A DNA stretch of 35,248 bases from Candidatus Tyrphobacter aquilonaris (GTDB lineage: Bacteria > Vulcanimicrobiota > Vulcanimicrobiia > Vulcanimicrobiales > Vulcanimicrobiaceae). Shown here piece by piece: positions 1-8,668 of this stretch (position 1 is the first letter of the stretch; the number at the start of each line of letters is the position of its first letter). A program made the translations under genes and the position numbers. The stretch lies in contig PKZD01000068.1 in NCBI GenBank assembly GCA_003133745.1, positions 1 through 35,248 of the forward strand, in the 5' to 3' direction. The notes under the pieces are model-generated. The model saw only the letters and a program-made list of their open reading frames with translations. It ran no database searches and was not told the DNA's origin.

Positions 1-204
1 GCCGCCGCGGTACCCACCGCTGCTGCTGCTGCTGCTGCCGCGATAGCCGCCGCTATTGCCGCCGCGAGAGCCGCCGCTCGAAGACGAGCGTCCGCTGCCG
101 CCGTGTTGCTGCGCCGAAGCCGGAACAGCCGCGAGGAGGAGGCTCGCCGCGAAGGCGATGCTCAGGGTGTTCCTCAGAATAGTGTTTGCGCGATGATCTT
201 TCAT
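1..204 (-). CDS. Secreted Gly/Ser-rich protein, N-terminal part (cut by window edge)
   Basis: Read on the minus strand, an ATG at 204 opens 68 codons without a stop to the left edge, so the gene continues outside. The first ~32 residues form a Sec signal peptide: basic start MKDHRANTILR, hydrophobic core IAFAASLLLAAV, and an A-x-A site (PASA|QQ). After cleavage the chain is low-complexity Gly/Ser/Arg with repeated SGGSRGG and SGGYRG units and a run of six Ser encoded by a (GCT)n-like tract near 19-36 of the plus strand. A purine-rich GGAGAAAGG lies about 14 bases before the ATG, a long spacing. Such tails occur in secreted or surface proteins, but the functional part is missing, so no role is assigned. 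The signal peptide is clear; everything else is open. Confidence 0.75.
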   Translation of the reverse strand, partial: MKDHRANTILRNTLSIAFAASLLLAAVPASAQQHGGSGRSSSSGGSRGGNSGGYRGSSSSSSGGYRGG

Positions 205-404
205 CAGCACGAAGTAGCCTTTCTCCGCCCTCGATCTCCGGCGGGTGATGTCTTCATTCCGGCTAACGCTCCCGGCCCCAAAAAGGTTCGCTTGCCCTTC
301 TGCCTCTCATGCAGGGAGGGCGAGCAGGCGCCGCGTACTTTCGCTTCACCGCGGGCTCTTTGGGCCCGGGGCTTTGCTTCTCTCCAAGACCTGGGTGGTG
401 ACGC
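205..404. other. Intergenic region between divergent genes with two hairpins
   Basis: Two hundred bases separate the divergent starts at 204 (minus) and 405 (plus). Two stem-loops are visible. CCGCC at 225-229 pairs with GGCGG at 240-244, just upstream of the minus-strand gene. GGGCTC at 353-358 pairs with GGGCCC at 362-367 around a TTT loop, upstream of the plus-strand gene. Neither is followed by a T run in its reading direction, so neither is a convincing intrinsic terminator. I see no good -35/-10 pair. The region presumably holds both promoters. Confidence 0.4.
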
Positions 405-710
405 ATGATGAAGCCGGACGACGAGATCGCGTTTCTACGAGCACGCGACGATAGTCGCGTGAAATACCGCCAAATCAAGAATCTCAGCTCCCTGAGAGAG
501 GGCCTCCCCGAGGAGCGCCCACGGCATCCGGTCCTCGCCGCCAACGTGAAGGCGCTGCCTGGGATCATCTACCTCTTTCAATCGCACGGCCAGACGCTGC
601 GGCGCCTCCAGGAACGCTATCCAGCGGAGGAGCGCGTCGGCCAAGCGGTCATGCTCTGGGAAGACTGCTACCGGACGATCTTGTCGGAGAATACTCCAGA
701 GAACCACTAG
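405..710 (+). CDS. Hypothetical protein, 101 aa
   Basis: A short frame from tandem ATGs (405 and 408) to TAG at 708-710, ending 13 bases before the hydroxyproline epimerase. The product is soluble, charged and helix-prone, with no signal peptide or membrane segment. Its codons are GC-rich at third positions and the protein lacks the Arg-rich character of spurious frames here, which supports it as real. A weak GGTGGTG precedes the start. I do not recognise the family. It could be a small cytoplasmic regulator or accessory protein of the following operon, but that rests only on position. Confidence 0.5.
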   Translation: MMKPDDEIAFLRARDDSRVKYRQIKNLSSLREGLPEERPRHPVLAANVKALPGIIYLFQSHGQTLRRLQERYPAEERVGQAVMLWEDCYRTILSENTPENH

Positions 711-723
711 CGAAGAGCCGGGC

Positions 724-1731
724 GTGCGGCCCATCGAAACCGTCGAGTCCCACACGCAGGGCATGCCGACGCGCGTCGTCATCGGCGGCGTCGATCCCGT
801 TCCCGGTGCCACGATGTTCGAACGGCGCGAGTACGCGCGCGCGCACCTCGACGGTCTGCGCCGCCTGCTGATGTACGAGCCGCGCGGCCACGGCTCGATG
901 TCGGGAGCGATTCTCATGCCGCCCGCCGATCCGAATGCCGATCTCGGCGTCCTCTTCATCGAGACGACGGGGTTTCTCCCCATGTGCGGACACGGCAGCA
1001 TCGGCGTCTGCACGGTGGCCGTCGAGACGGGGCTCGTCACGGTGACGGAGCCGCAGACGACGCTCGTGCTCGATACGCCCGCGGGGCTCGTGCGCGCGAG
1101 CGTCGAGGTGGAAAACGGTCGCGCGAAGAGCGTCACGTTGACAAACGTTCCCTCTTTCCTCGCGCTGCGCGATGCCATGGTCGAGGTCGACGGTTTGGGG
1201 ACGCTGCGCTTCGATCTCGCCTACGGTGGAAACTTCTACGCGATTCTCTCTGCGCGCGACGCGGGTTTGACCCTCGTGCTCGAGGAGGCAGCGGAAATCA
1301 TCGACCGCGGCATGCGCATCATGCGCGCGGTCGCCGCGCAGCAGGCGTTCGCCCATCCTCTCGAACGCCGGATTGCCGAACTGAAGCACGTTCTCTTCAC
1401 CGCGCCGCCGGACGCGGAGGGCGCGCACGCGAAGGGCGCGGTCGTCCTGTATCCGGGAATGCTCGACCGTTCGCCGTGCGGAACCGGGACGAGCGCGCGC
1501 ATGGCACAACGCTATTTCCGCGGCGAGCAATCTCTTCACGAAGAGTTCGCGCATGAAAGCTTTCTCGGCTCACTCTTCTTCGGCCGGCTCCTCGAGGAGT
1601 TCGAGCTGGCGCCGGGCGTGCGCGCGGTCGTGCCGTCGATTCGAGGAAGCGCGTGGATCAGCGGGTACGCGAGGTACGTGCTCGATCCAGAGGATCCGTT
1701 CCCAAACGGATTTCTCATTCCAAGCGCGTAA
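724..1731 (+). CDS. lhpA: 4-hydroxyproline 2-epimerase (proline racemase family)
   Basis: A 335-residue member of the proline racemase family. The start is GTG at 724, chosen because residues 1-20 match the family opening 'MR-x-I-x-T-x-x-SHT-x-G-x-P-T-RVV'. Both catalytic cysteines of the two-base mechanism are present: C88 in MCGHGSIG and C252 in SPCGTGTSA. The trans-3-hydroxyproline dehydratases of the family replace the first Cys with Ser or Thr, so an epimerase or racemase is expected. With the downstream deaminase and FAD oxidase, the likely reaction is trans-4-hydroxy-L-proline to cis-4-hydroxy-D-proline in the cytoplasm, the first step of hydroxyproline breakdown. The next gene starts 10 bases after the stop, so they are probably co-transcribed. 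A proline racemase role is the main alternative. Confidence 0.88.
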   Translation: MRPIETVESHTQGMPTRVVIGGVDPVPGATMFERREYARAHLDGLRRLLMYEPRGHGSMSGAILMPPADPNADLGVLFIETTGFLPMCGHGSIGVCTVAVETGLVTVTEPQTTLVLDTPAGLVRASVEVENGRAKSVTLTNVPSFLALRDAMVEVDGLGTLRFDLAYGGNFYAILSARDAGLTLVLEEAAEIIDRGMRIMRAVAAQQAFAHPLERRIAELKHVLFTAPPDAEGAHAKGAVVLYPGMLDRSPCGTGTSARMAQRYFRGEQSLHEEFAHESFLGSLFFGRLLEEFELAPGVRAVVPSIRGSAWISGYARYVLDPEDPFPNGFLIPSA

Positions 1732-1741
1732 GGGACCATTC

Positions 1742-2623
1742 ATGCCGAGATTTGCCGGAGTCTACGTCGCCGCCATCACGCCGTTCACAAGCGACGACCG
1801 CGTGGATGTGCCGCGGCTGCGCGAACACATCGCCTGGCTGATCGATCGCGGCGTTCACGGGATCGTACCGACGGGGTCGTGCGGCGAGTACGCCGCGCTC
1901 TCCGATGCGGAGCGCGAGCAGGTAGTCGAAACGATTGCCGAGGTCTGCAAGGATCGCGTTCCCGTCGTCGTCGGCACCGGCGCCTCCTCAACGCGCAACG
2001 CCGTGCGATGGGCGAAGCACGCAAAACGCTCCGGCGCTGCGGGAATCATGGCGCTTCCGCCGAGCGCCTATCGCCCGAGCCGTCGCGAGATCGCGGCGTG
2101 GTTCGAGGCGCTGAGCGACGTCGGGCTACCGATCGTCGCATACAACAATCCCTTCGACACGACCGTCGACCTCACGCCCGATCTCTTGATCGAACTCGCG
2201 AAGATCGAGAACCTCGTCGCCGTCAAAGAGTATTCCGGCGACGTGCGGCGCATCCCGACGATTCTCGAAAGCACGAACCTCGAGGTGATCGTCGGTTGCG
2301 ACGATCTCGCATTGGAAGGGCTGCTCGCGGGCGCGACCGGATGGATCGCGGGATTGACGAACGTCGTCGCACGCGAAAGCATCGAATTGTACGATCTGGT
2401 TTGCGCGCGCGATCTCGACGCCGCCTCGGCGCTCTACCGCCGATTGCTTCCGCTCTTTCGGTACGACTCGCGCCCAACGTTCGTCCAAGCGATCAAGTAC
2501 GCGTTCGAACTGATCGGAAAACCGGTCGGCGCGACGAGGCCGCCGCGCCTGCCTCTCGACGAAAGGGACCGCCGGATCATCGCCGGCGCGCTCGAACCCT
2601 TCGCCTCCGTTGCCTTTCACTGA
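1742..2623 (+). CDS. lhpC: 1-Pyrroline-4-hydroxy-2-carboxylate deaminase-type enzyme (DapA/NAL superfamily)
   Basis: A 293-residue class I aldolase-fold protein. The start is ATG at 1742, with AGGGA about 7 bases upstream. The Schiff-base lysine is K162 in VAVKEYSG and the partner tyrosine is Y134 in IVAYNNP; the substrate-carboxylate loop appears as TGSCGEYAALSDAER. This superfamily includes dihydrodipicolinate synthase, N-acetylneuraminate lyase and the deaminase that turns 1-pyrroline-4-hydroxy-2-carboxylate into 2-oxoglutarate semialdehyde plus ammonia. Its place between a hydroxyproline epimerase and an FAD amino-acid oxidase selects the last role, by context rather than by a diagnostic residue. 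The final 14 bases overlap the next gene, indicating translational coupling. Confidence 0.82.
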   Translation: MPRFAGVYVAAITPFTSDDRVDVPRLREHIAWLIDRGVHGIVPTGSCGEYAALSDAEREQVVETIAEVCKDRVPVVVGTGASSTRNAVRWAKHAKRSGAAGIMALPPSAYRPSRREIAAWFEALSDVGLPIVAYNNPFDTTVDLTPDLLIELAKIENLVAVKEYSGDVRRIPTILESTNLEVIVGCDDLALEGLLAGATGWIAGLTNVVARESIELYDLVCARDLDAASALYRRLLPLFRYDSRPTFVQAIKYAFELIGKPVGATRPPRLPLDERDRRIIAGALEPFASVAFH

Positions 2624-3848
2624 CGTCGCCGTCGTCGGCGGAGGCATCATCGGGACGTGCATCGCGCTCGCGCTGCAGCAGCGCGGTCACGCCGTCACGA
2701 TCGTCGAGCCGAACGAGCTCGGCGCCGGAACCGCGGGTGGGAGTGCCGGCTACTTAGCCTGGGACGACATCTTCCCCATTCCCTCGCCGAGCATCGTTGC
2801 GGGACTTCCGCGCATGCTTCTCGATCGCCGCGGGCCGCTCGTCATCGCGCCGTCGCACCTCTTGCGCATGACGGGCTGGGGATTGCGCTTTCTCTGGGCT
2901 GCGCGGCCGTCGGCGGTGCGACGAGCGATTGCCGCGCTCGCGCCGCTCAACCGCCTCGCCGAGAGCGCGCTCTACGATCTCGCGCGACTCGCGGGCGCGG
3001 AACGATATCTCGTGCGCGAGACGGTTTTGCACGTTTGCCGCACCGCGAAGACGCTCGCCGCCGCGGAGCGCCTGCTCCCCATTCTCGCCGTCGAAGGTTT
3101 TCCAGCGCACGTGCTCGATCGTGCTGCGCTGCGCGTTCAGGAACCGGCGCTCTGCGACGATCTCGCCGGAGCGATTGCCTATCCCGGTTCGGGACGCTGC
3201 ACGAACCCGCGCGCATTCGGCGCCGCGCTCGCGCAACATTTCCTCTCGAACGGCGGCGGGCTGCTCGAGGCGCGCGCAATCGCGCTCGAACGCGACGCCG
3301 ACGGCTGGCTCGTGAAAATCGGCGGCGAAGCACTGCGCGCGAAGAAGGTCGTGCTCGCGGCGGGCGTGTGGTCGGGGGCGCTCATGGCCTCGCTCGGCTA
3401 TCGGCTGCCGCTCGAAAGCGCGCGCGGCTACCACTTGATGCTCTCGAATCCCGGCGTGATGCCGGCGCGCACGCTCCTCTTCGAGGAAGATCACTTCTGC
3501 GCAACGCCGATGGAAGACGGGCTGCGCCTCGCCGGCACCGTCGAGTTCGCAAGCCTGGAGACGCCGATGAACCCCGCTCGCGCCGACGTGCTCTACGACG
3601 TCGCGCATCGATATCTGCCGGCACTGCGCCGCGATTCCGCGACGCGCTGGATGGGGAGTCGCCCGTCGTTGCCCGATTCGCTGCCGATCATCGCGGAGTT
3701 GCGCCGGCATCTCGGCATCGTCGTCGCCTTCGGCCACGAACGCCGCGGCCTGACGGAATCGGGCGTGACGGCGCGCTGCGTCGCCGACTTGGTCGAAGGC
3801 CGCCCGCCGCCGCTCGACCTGAGGCCGTTCCGCGTCGAAAGGTTCTAA
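2610..3848 (+). CDS. FAD-dependent D-amino-acid (cis-4-hydroxy-D-proline) oxidase/dehydrogenase
   Basis: A 412-residue DadA/DAO-family flavoprotein. The start is TTG at 2610, inside the preceding gene. No ATG or GTG lies between it and the Rossmann motif VVGGGIIG at residues 7-14, so TTG is effectively forced. The acidic ribose-binding end IVE and a later ATG-like segment (VVLAAGVWSG) are visible. The expected reaction is oxidation of cis-4-hydroxy-D-proline to 1-pyrroline-4-hydroxy-2-carboxylate, feeding the upstream deaminase. Near the C-terminus, where relatives usually carry a 'GHGH-x-GLT' FAD-contact motif, this protein reads GHERRGLTES. That may change flavin contacts or substrate preference. 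D-proline or another D-amino acid remains possible. Confidence 0.82.
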   Translation: MPFTDVAVVGGGIIGTCIALALQQRGHAVTIVEPNELGAGTAGGSAGYLAWDDIFPIPSPSIVAGLPRMLLDRRGPLVIAPSHLLRMTGWGLRFLWAARPSAVRRAIAALAPLNRLAESALYDLARLAGAERYLVRETVLHVCRTAKTLAAAERLLPILAVEGFPAHVLDRAALRVQEPALCDDLAGAIAYPGSGRCTNPRAFGAALAQHFLSNGGGLLEARAIALERDADGWLVKIGGEALRAKKVVLAAGVWSGALMASLGYRLPLESARGYHLMLSNPGVMPARTLLFEEDHFCATPMEDGLRLAGTVEFASLETPMNPARADVLYDVAHRYLPALRRDSATRWMGSRPSLPDSLPIIAELRRHLGIVVAFGHERRGLTESGVTARCVADLVEGRPPPLDLRPFRVERF

Positions 3849-3854
3849 GGAGGC

Positions 3855-5864
3855 ATGCGACAAGTAGCAAGAATGCGCGCTCTCGTTGCAACGTTTCTAG
3901 CACTTGCGGTATTGCCGTTCTCGTTCGCGAACGCATCTACGCCGCAACCGTTTACTTTCGATGATTTTGCGAAGATCGTTCGCCTCTCGGATCCGCAGAT
4001 CTCGCCCGACGGACGGCGCATCGCAGTCGTCGTCAGTCGTCCCGATATGACCGGCGACATGACGAAGAGCGAGATCGATCTCGTCGACGTTGCGACCGGA
4101 GACTCCAGACCGCTCACGCAGGGACGCGATCACGCCGCCATGCCGCGCTGGTCGCCCGACGGCACGGAGCTCGCATTCGTAACCGCGCCGGCCTGTCTCT
4201 CAACACCGTGCAAAGCCGCGCAAGCGCAAGTTTTCATCTTCTCGATGAGCGGCGGCGATCCGCGCCAGGCCACGACCGCGCCGAACGGCGTCGCGAACTA
4301 CGCGTGGCGCCCCGACGGACGCGCCCTCGCCTACGTCACGAGCGACGATGCTGCGAATAAGGCGGAGATCGACAAGCATCGCGATCTCTTCGTCGTCGGC
4401 GATCAAGATTTTCTCTCGCAGGCCGCGCCCGTTCCCTCGCACGTCTGGCTGCAGCCTTTCGACGGAAATGCGTCGCGCATCACGAGCGGCGCGGAGAGCT
4501 TGGGCGGCGGAGCCTTCGCGAGCGATATCTCCTGGTCGGCGGACGGGACGAGGATCGCATTCAGCCGTCTCCCCGATACCTACAACGGTCACATCGGGCA
4601 CACGAACGCCTGCATCGTCGAGGTCGCGTCGAAGAGCGTCTCATGCCTTGCGGAGAACGGTGCGTACGGTCAAGATGCCGAGTTCGCGCCGACCGGCGAC
4701 GCCGTCGCCTACGTTGACGCGCATGACGGCTATTGGTCGATCCAGGTCGACGCGCTCGTGCGCGACGGTTCGCAGACGCTGCACGTCGCACCGGAGATCG
4801 ACCGCGACATTTCATGGCAAGCATGGGCGCATGACGACACCGGATTGTGGCTCGGGGCGAACGATCGCACGACCGTCGGCCTCTGGTACGCGCCGCTGCA
4901 CGGGACGCCGCGCCGTATCGATCTCGGCGATATCGTCTTCGGCCGGCAGGGCAGCGTCGCAAAAGACGGTACGCTCGCATTCATCGGCGCGACGCCCGCA
5001 GATCCGTCGGAGCTCTATTATCTTGCGCCGGGCGGCGGAGAACGGCGCCTGACCGATCGCAACGCCTGGCTCGCCGATCGCACGATCGCGCGGAGCCGCG
5101 AGTTCACGTGGACGAACGAAGGCTTCAACGAAGACGGCGCGCTCACGTACCCCGCGAACTATGTCGCGGGCAAGACGTACCCGCTCGTGCTCGTCATCCA
5201 CGGCGGGCCCACGGAGACAGCGTCGAGCATCGCGTTCAGCGCGTTCGTGCAAGTCCTCGCGGCGCACGGCTACTTCGTGCTCCAGCCGAACTATCGCGGA
5301 AGCGACAACCTCGGCTTCGCCTACGGCAAGGCACTCGTCGGCGACGTCGACGCCGGGCCCGGGCGCGACATCGTCGCGGGCACCCGGGCGCTCGAAGCAA
5401 CGGGCATGATCGACGGCACGCGCATCGGCGTCTCCGGATGGTCCGGCGGCGGCCTGCTCACGTCATGGCTCATCGGTCATTACACGATTTGGAAAGCGGC
5501 CGTATCCGGCGCCGCCGTCAACGACTTCATCGAGGAGTACGACCTGAGCGACGTCTTCGACTACATGCCCAGCCTCATGGGCGGGCTCTCACCGTGGCGC
5601 GGCGACGGGCATGCGCGCTACGTCGCAGCGTCGCCGATCACATACGCGGCACACGTTACGGCTCCGACGCTGATCTTGAGCGACACCGGCGACTATCGCG
5701 TGCCGACGGTTCAGGCGTACGCGTTCTACCATGCACTAAAGGAAAGCGGCAAGACGGTTCAGTTCGTCGCGATCCCGGCGTACGGCCACTTCCCCTCGGA
5801 CCCGGTGCGCCAGATCGAGGTCTACAAGCGCTGGACCGCCTGGATGGATCAGTACCTCCATTGA
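3855..5864 (+). CDS. Secreted S9 family peptidase (acylaminoacyl/dipeptidyl peptidase type)
   Basis: A 669-residue prolyl-oligopeptidase-clan serine peptidase. Residues 1-27 are a signal peptide ending ANA|S, so the enzyme acts in the periplasm or outside. An N-terminal seven-bladed propeller region (WD40/TolB-like strands, e.g. LSDPQISPDGRRIAVVV) runs to about residue 400. The alpha/beta-hydrolase domain follows, with oxyanion motif HGGP, nucleophile S530 in GWSGGG, D613 in SDTGDYRVP and H645 in AYGHFP. AAGGAGG lies only one base before the ATG at 3855. The alternative ATG at 3873 is about 19 bases downstream of it, so start efficiency is uncertain. It follows the hydroxyproline operon by 6 bases and could release X-Pro or hydroxyproline peptides, which is inference. 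Confidence 0.88.
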   Translation: MRQVARMRALVATFLALAVLPFSFANASTPQPFTFDDFAKIVRLSDPQISPDGRRIAVVVSRPDMTGDMTKSEIDLVDVATGDSRPLTQGRDHAAMPRWSPDGTELAFVTAPACLSTPCKAAQAQVFIFSMSGGDPRQATTAPNGVANYAWRPDGRALAYVTSDDAANKAEIDKHRDLFVVGDQDFLSQAAPVPSHVWLQPFDGNASRITSGAESLGGGAFASDISWSADGTRIAFSRLPDTYNGHIGHTNACIVEVASKSVSCLAENGAYGQDAEFAPTGDAVAYVDAHDGYWSIQVDALVRDGSQTLHVAPEIDRDISWQAWAHDDTGLWLGANDRTTVGLWYAPLHGTPRRIDLGDIVFGRQGSVAKDGTLAFIGATPADPSELYYLAPGGGERRLTDRNAWLADRTIARSREFTWTNEGFNEDGALTYPANYVAGKTYPLVLVIHGGPTETASSIAFSAFVQVLAAHGYFVLQPNYRGSDNLGFAYGKALVGDVDAGPGRDIVAGTRALEATGMIDGTRIGVSGWSGGGLLTSWLIGHYTIWKAAVSGAAVNDFIEEYDLSDVFDYMPSLMGGLSPWRGDGHARYVAASPITYAAHVTAPTLILSDTGDYRVPTVQAYAFYHALKESGKTVQFVAIPAYGHFPSDPVRQIEVYKRWTAWMDQYLH

Positions 5865-5866
5865 TC

Positions 5867-6571
5867 ATGGAACCGACGGGGCAAGGCCTTGCGCAGATCC
5901 TCGGTCTGCTGCTCGCCTTCGTCCTGTCGGCCTTGATCGGACTCGAGCGCGAGTACCGCCAGAAAAGTGCGGGGCTGCGAACCTATACGATCGTCGGCTT
6001 CGCTGCCGCGTTGCTCATGCTCGTTTCGAAGTATGGGTTCACGGACGTGCTGCGCCACGGGGCGGTCGTTCTCGATCCGTCGCGCGTTGCGGCGCAGATC
6101 GTGACCGGCATCGGTTTCATCGGCGGCGGCCTCATCTTCGTGCGCAGAACGATCGTCCAAGGCTTGACGACCGCCGCGGTCGTCTGGCTTACCGCAGCGG
6201 TCGGCATGGCCTGCGGCGCGGGGCTGCCCATCCTCGCCGTGATCGTGACGGGCGGCCATTTCGTCGTCGTCCTCGGTTTCCCGGTGATCATGAACAAACT
6301 CCCAAAGGCCGAAGAGGCCGACGTTTCGCTGGACTTGATGTACGAAGACGGGCGCGGCGCCTTGCGCCGCGTATTGCTCGCCTGCGTGCAACGCGGCTTC
6401 GCGGTCACGAACATGAACGTCGACCGCGCGGAAGTCGTGCGCGAAGGAGCGGTGGGTGTCCGGCTCGACGTTCGCGGGAAGGGTTCGGTAACGGAGCTCG
6501 TCGAGGCACTCTCCGGCATCGACGGCATGATCAGCACCGCATGGAATGACGAAAACGCCGAGCGTGCCTGA
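5867..6571 (+). CDS. MgtC/SapB family inner-membrane protein
   Basis: A 234-residue protein starting at ATG 5867, two bases after the peptidase stop; a TTG at 5861 is a less likely start. The N-terminal half has about four hydrophobic segments and the MgtC signature LIGLEREYRQKSAGLRTY, followed by a membrane segment beginning IVGFAAALLMLVS and the glycine-rich TGIGFIGGG. The C-terminal ~80 residues (from about residue 150) form a soluble ACT-like domain. The family is linked to magnesium limitation, membrane potential and F-ATPase inhibition in pathogens; in soil bacteria its role is unclear. Its last 26 bases overlap psuK, so it is transcribed with the pseudouridine genes, although no functional link is known. 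Confidence 0.85.
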   Translation: MEPTGQGLAQILGLLLAFVLSALIGLEREYRQKSAGLRTYTIVGFAAALLMLVSKYGFTDVLRHGAVVLDPSRVAAQIVTGIGFIGGGLIFVRRTIVQGLTTAAVVWLTAAVGMACGAGLPILAVIVTGGHFVVVLGFPVIMNKLPKAEEADVSLDLMYEDGRGALRRVLLACVQRGFAVTNMNVDRAEVVREGAVGVRLDVRGKGSVTELVEALSGIDGMISTAWNDENAERA

Positions 6572-7422
6572 TCGCGTCGCGTGCTTCGGCGCAGCCTGCA
6601 TCGATCGCACGTTCCGCTCGATCGACGAGATGCGTGCCGGCACGTCGAACCCCGCGGTTGCGGAGCGCGGATTCGGCGGCGTCGCACGCAACGTTGCCGA
6701 GAACCTTGCGCGTCTCGGCGTCGCGGTCACGCTCTGCTCCGTCGTCGGCGACGACGAGGACGGCCGCTCGCTCGTCGCGCACCTGCGGGCGACCGGCGGC
6801 GATACGAGCGGCGTTACGGTCACGCGTGAGTTTGCGACGCCGCAGTACGCGGCGATGATCGCGCCGAGCGGCGAACTCTTCGCGGGAGCCGCTGAGATGC
6901 GCGCGATCGATTCGCTCCGCGTCGACGACCTCGAGCATCGGCGTCCACAGATCGACTCCGCCGCGTGGCTCTTTCTCGATTGCAATCTTCCGCCCAGCGT
7001 TATCGCCGCGTGCATCGTTCTGCGGCGTTCGTCGCGGTGGCGGCTCGCAATCGATGCGGTGAGCGTCGCCAAGGCGCAGCGGCTTCCGGACGATCTCTCC
7101 GGCGTCGATCTGCTCTTTCTCAACGAAGAGGAGGCGCGCGCCTGCGGCGGCCTCGACGCGATCGTTCGGCGCGGCGCGAAGAGCGTCGTGCTCTCCCGCG
7201 GTCCGCGCGGCGTCCTCGTCGGCGATCTCTCGATCCCGGCGCTGCCCGCGAAACCCGTCGACGTCACGGGCGCGGGGGACGCGCTCGTTGCCGGGACCCT
7301 CTACGGACTGCTCGCCGGAGAACCGCTCGAAGCCTCCGTGCGCGTCGGTTTGCGTTTGGCCGCGCGTACGGTGGAATCGACGTTCAGCGTCCGTCCCGAT
7401 CTCTCGCCCGCTCTGCTTGCCG

Positions 7423-7442
<20 letters not shown>
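6546..7442 (+). CDS. psuK: Pseudouridine kinase (PfkB family)
   Basis: A 298-residue ribokinase-family sugar kinase starting at ATG 6546 inside the mgtC-like gene. The N-terminal PfkB region contains GGVARNVAENLARLG, the usual substrate-site 'GG-x-A-x-N-x-A' element. The C-terminal signature DVTGAGDALVAG carries the catalytic base D245. Family members are hard to tell apart by sequence alone. The assignment as pseudouridine kinase (pseudouridine + ATP to pseudouridine 5'-phosphate) rests on the next gene being psuG, which overlaps by 20 bases. Together they recycle pseudouridine from degraded RNA. The cytoplasmic location follows from the absence of a signal peptide. Confidence 0.87.
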
Positions 7443-8319
<877 letters not shown>

Positions 8320-8369
8320 GCGCATCTTTGGGTAACAATGCGGTCACAAGCGCGACCCATGATCGTTGC

Positions 8370-8624
8370 ATGGAAATTACGTGGAAGCCGCCACGCGCGA
8401 ACGAACCCCGCGCAAGGATGCCGTCGAGTGCCTTCGCCTTTCCGCTCGAACGTAAGGAGCCGCTGACCGATGCCGCGCACGTGCGCAGCGCAATCGGCCG
8501 CTTCTCCGACGTGGACGGCGTGAGCGATCGAGAACGCGCGCTCGCATTCGAAAACATCAAGGCCGCCGCCGAGCACTACGGCGTCGCGATGCACGCGCAG
8601 AGCTGGCACGACCTGGTCGCATAG
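8370..8624 (+). CDS. Small conserved hypothetical protein (DUF6582-like), 84 aa
   Basis: An 84-residue soluble protein between psuG and puuE. The core SSAFAFPLERKEPLTDAAH, then VRSAIGRFSDVDGVSD and a final helix with AAAEHYGV, resembles a small family seen in many bacteria that I recall as DUF6582 (name uncertain), function unknown. I chose ATG 8370. A second ATG at 8418 (MPSSAF) sits directly after AAGG and begins at the conserved core, so it may be the true start. There are no cysteines, no signal peptide and no membrane segment. Its location suggests co-expression with nucleoside or purine breakdown, but nothing in the sequence shows a reaction. Confidence 0.7.
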   Translation: MEITWKPPRANEPRARMPSSAFAFPLERKEPLTDAAHVRSAIGRFSDVDGVSDRERALAFENIKAAAEHYGVAMHAQSWHDLVA

Positions 8625-8668
8625 CGCGCCGAGCAGGAACTTCGTGCCGCGGGCCTTTATCTCGCTGC

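Noticed and set aside
1-60. Possible CRISPR or satellite in the GCT/GCC triplet tract
   Set aside because: The tract is in-frame Ser/Gly codons of a secreted protein, with no spacer-repeat periodicity.
353-367. GGGCTC/GGGCCC hairpin as an intrinsic terminator
   Set aside because: No T run follows in either direction and no gene ends there.
4847-5866. Long N-terminal extension of the MgtC-like frame across the S9 peptidase gene
   Set aside because: The extension is an Arg-rich shadow of the peptidase. The MgtC signature starts right after ATG 5867.
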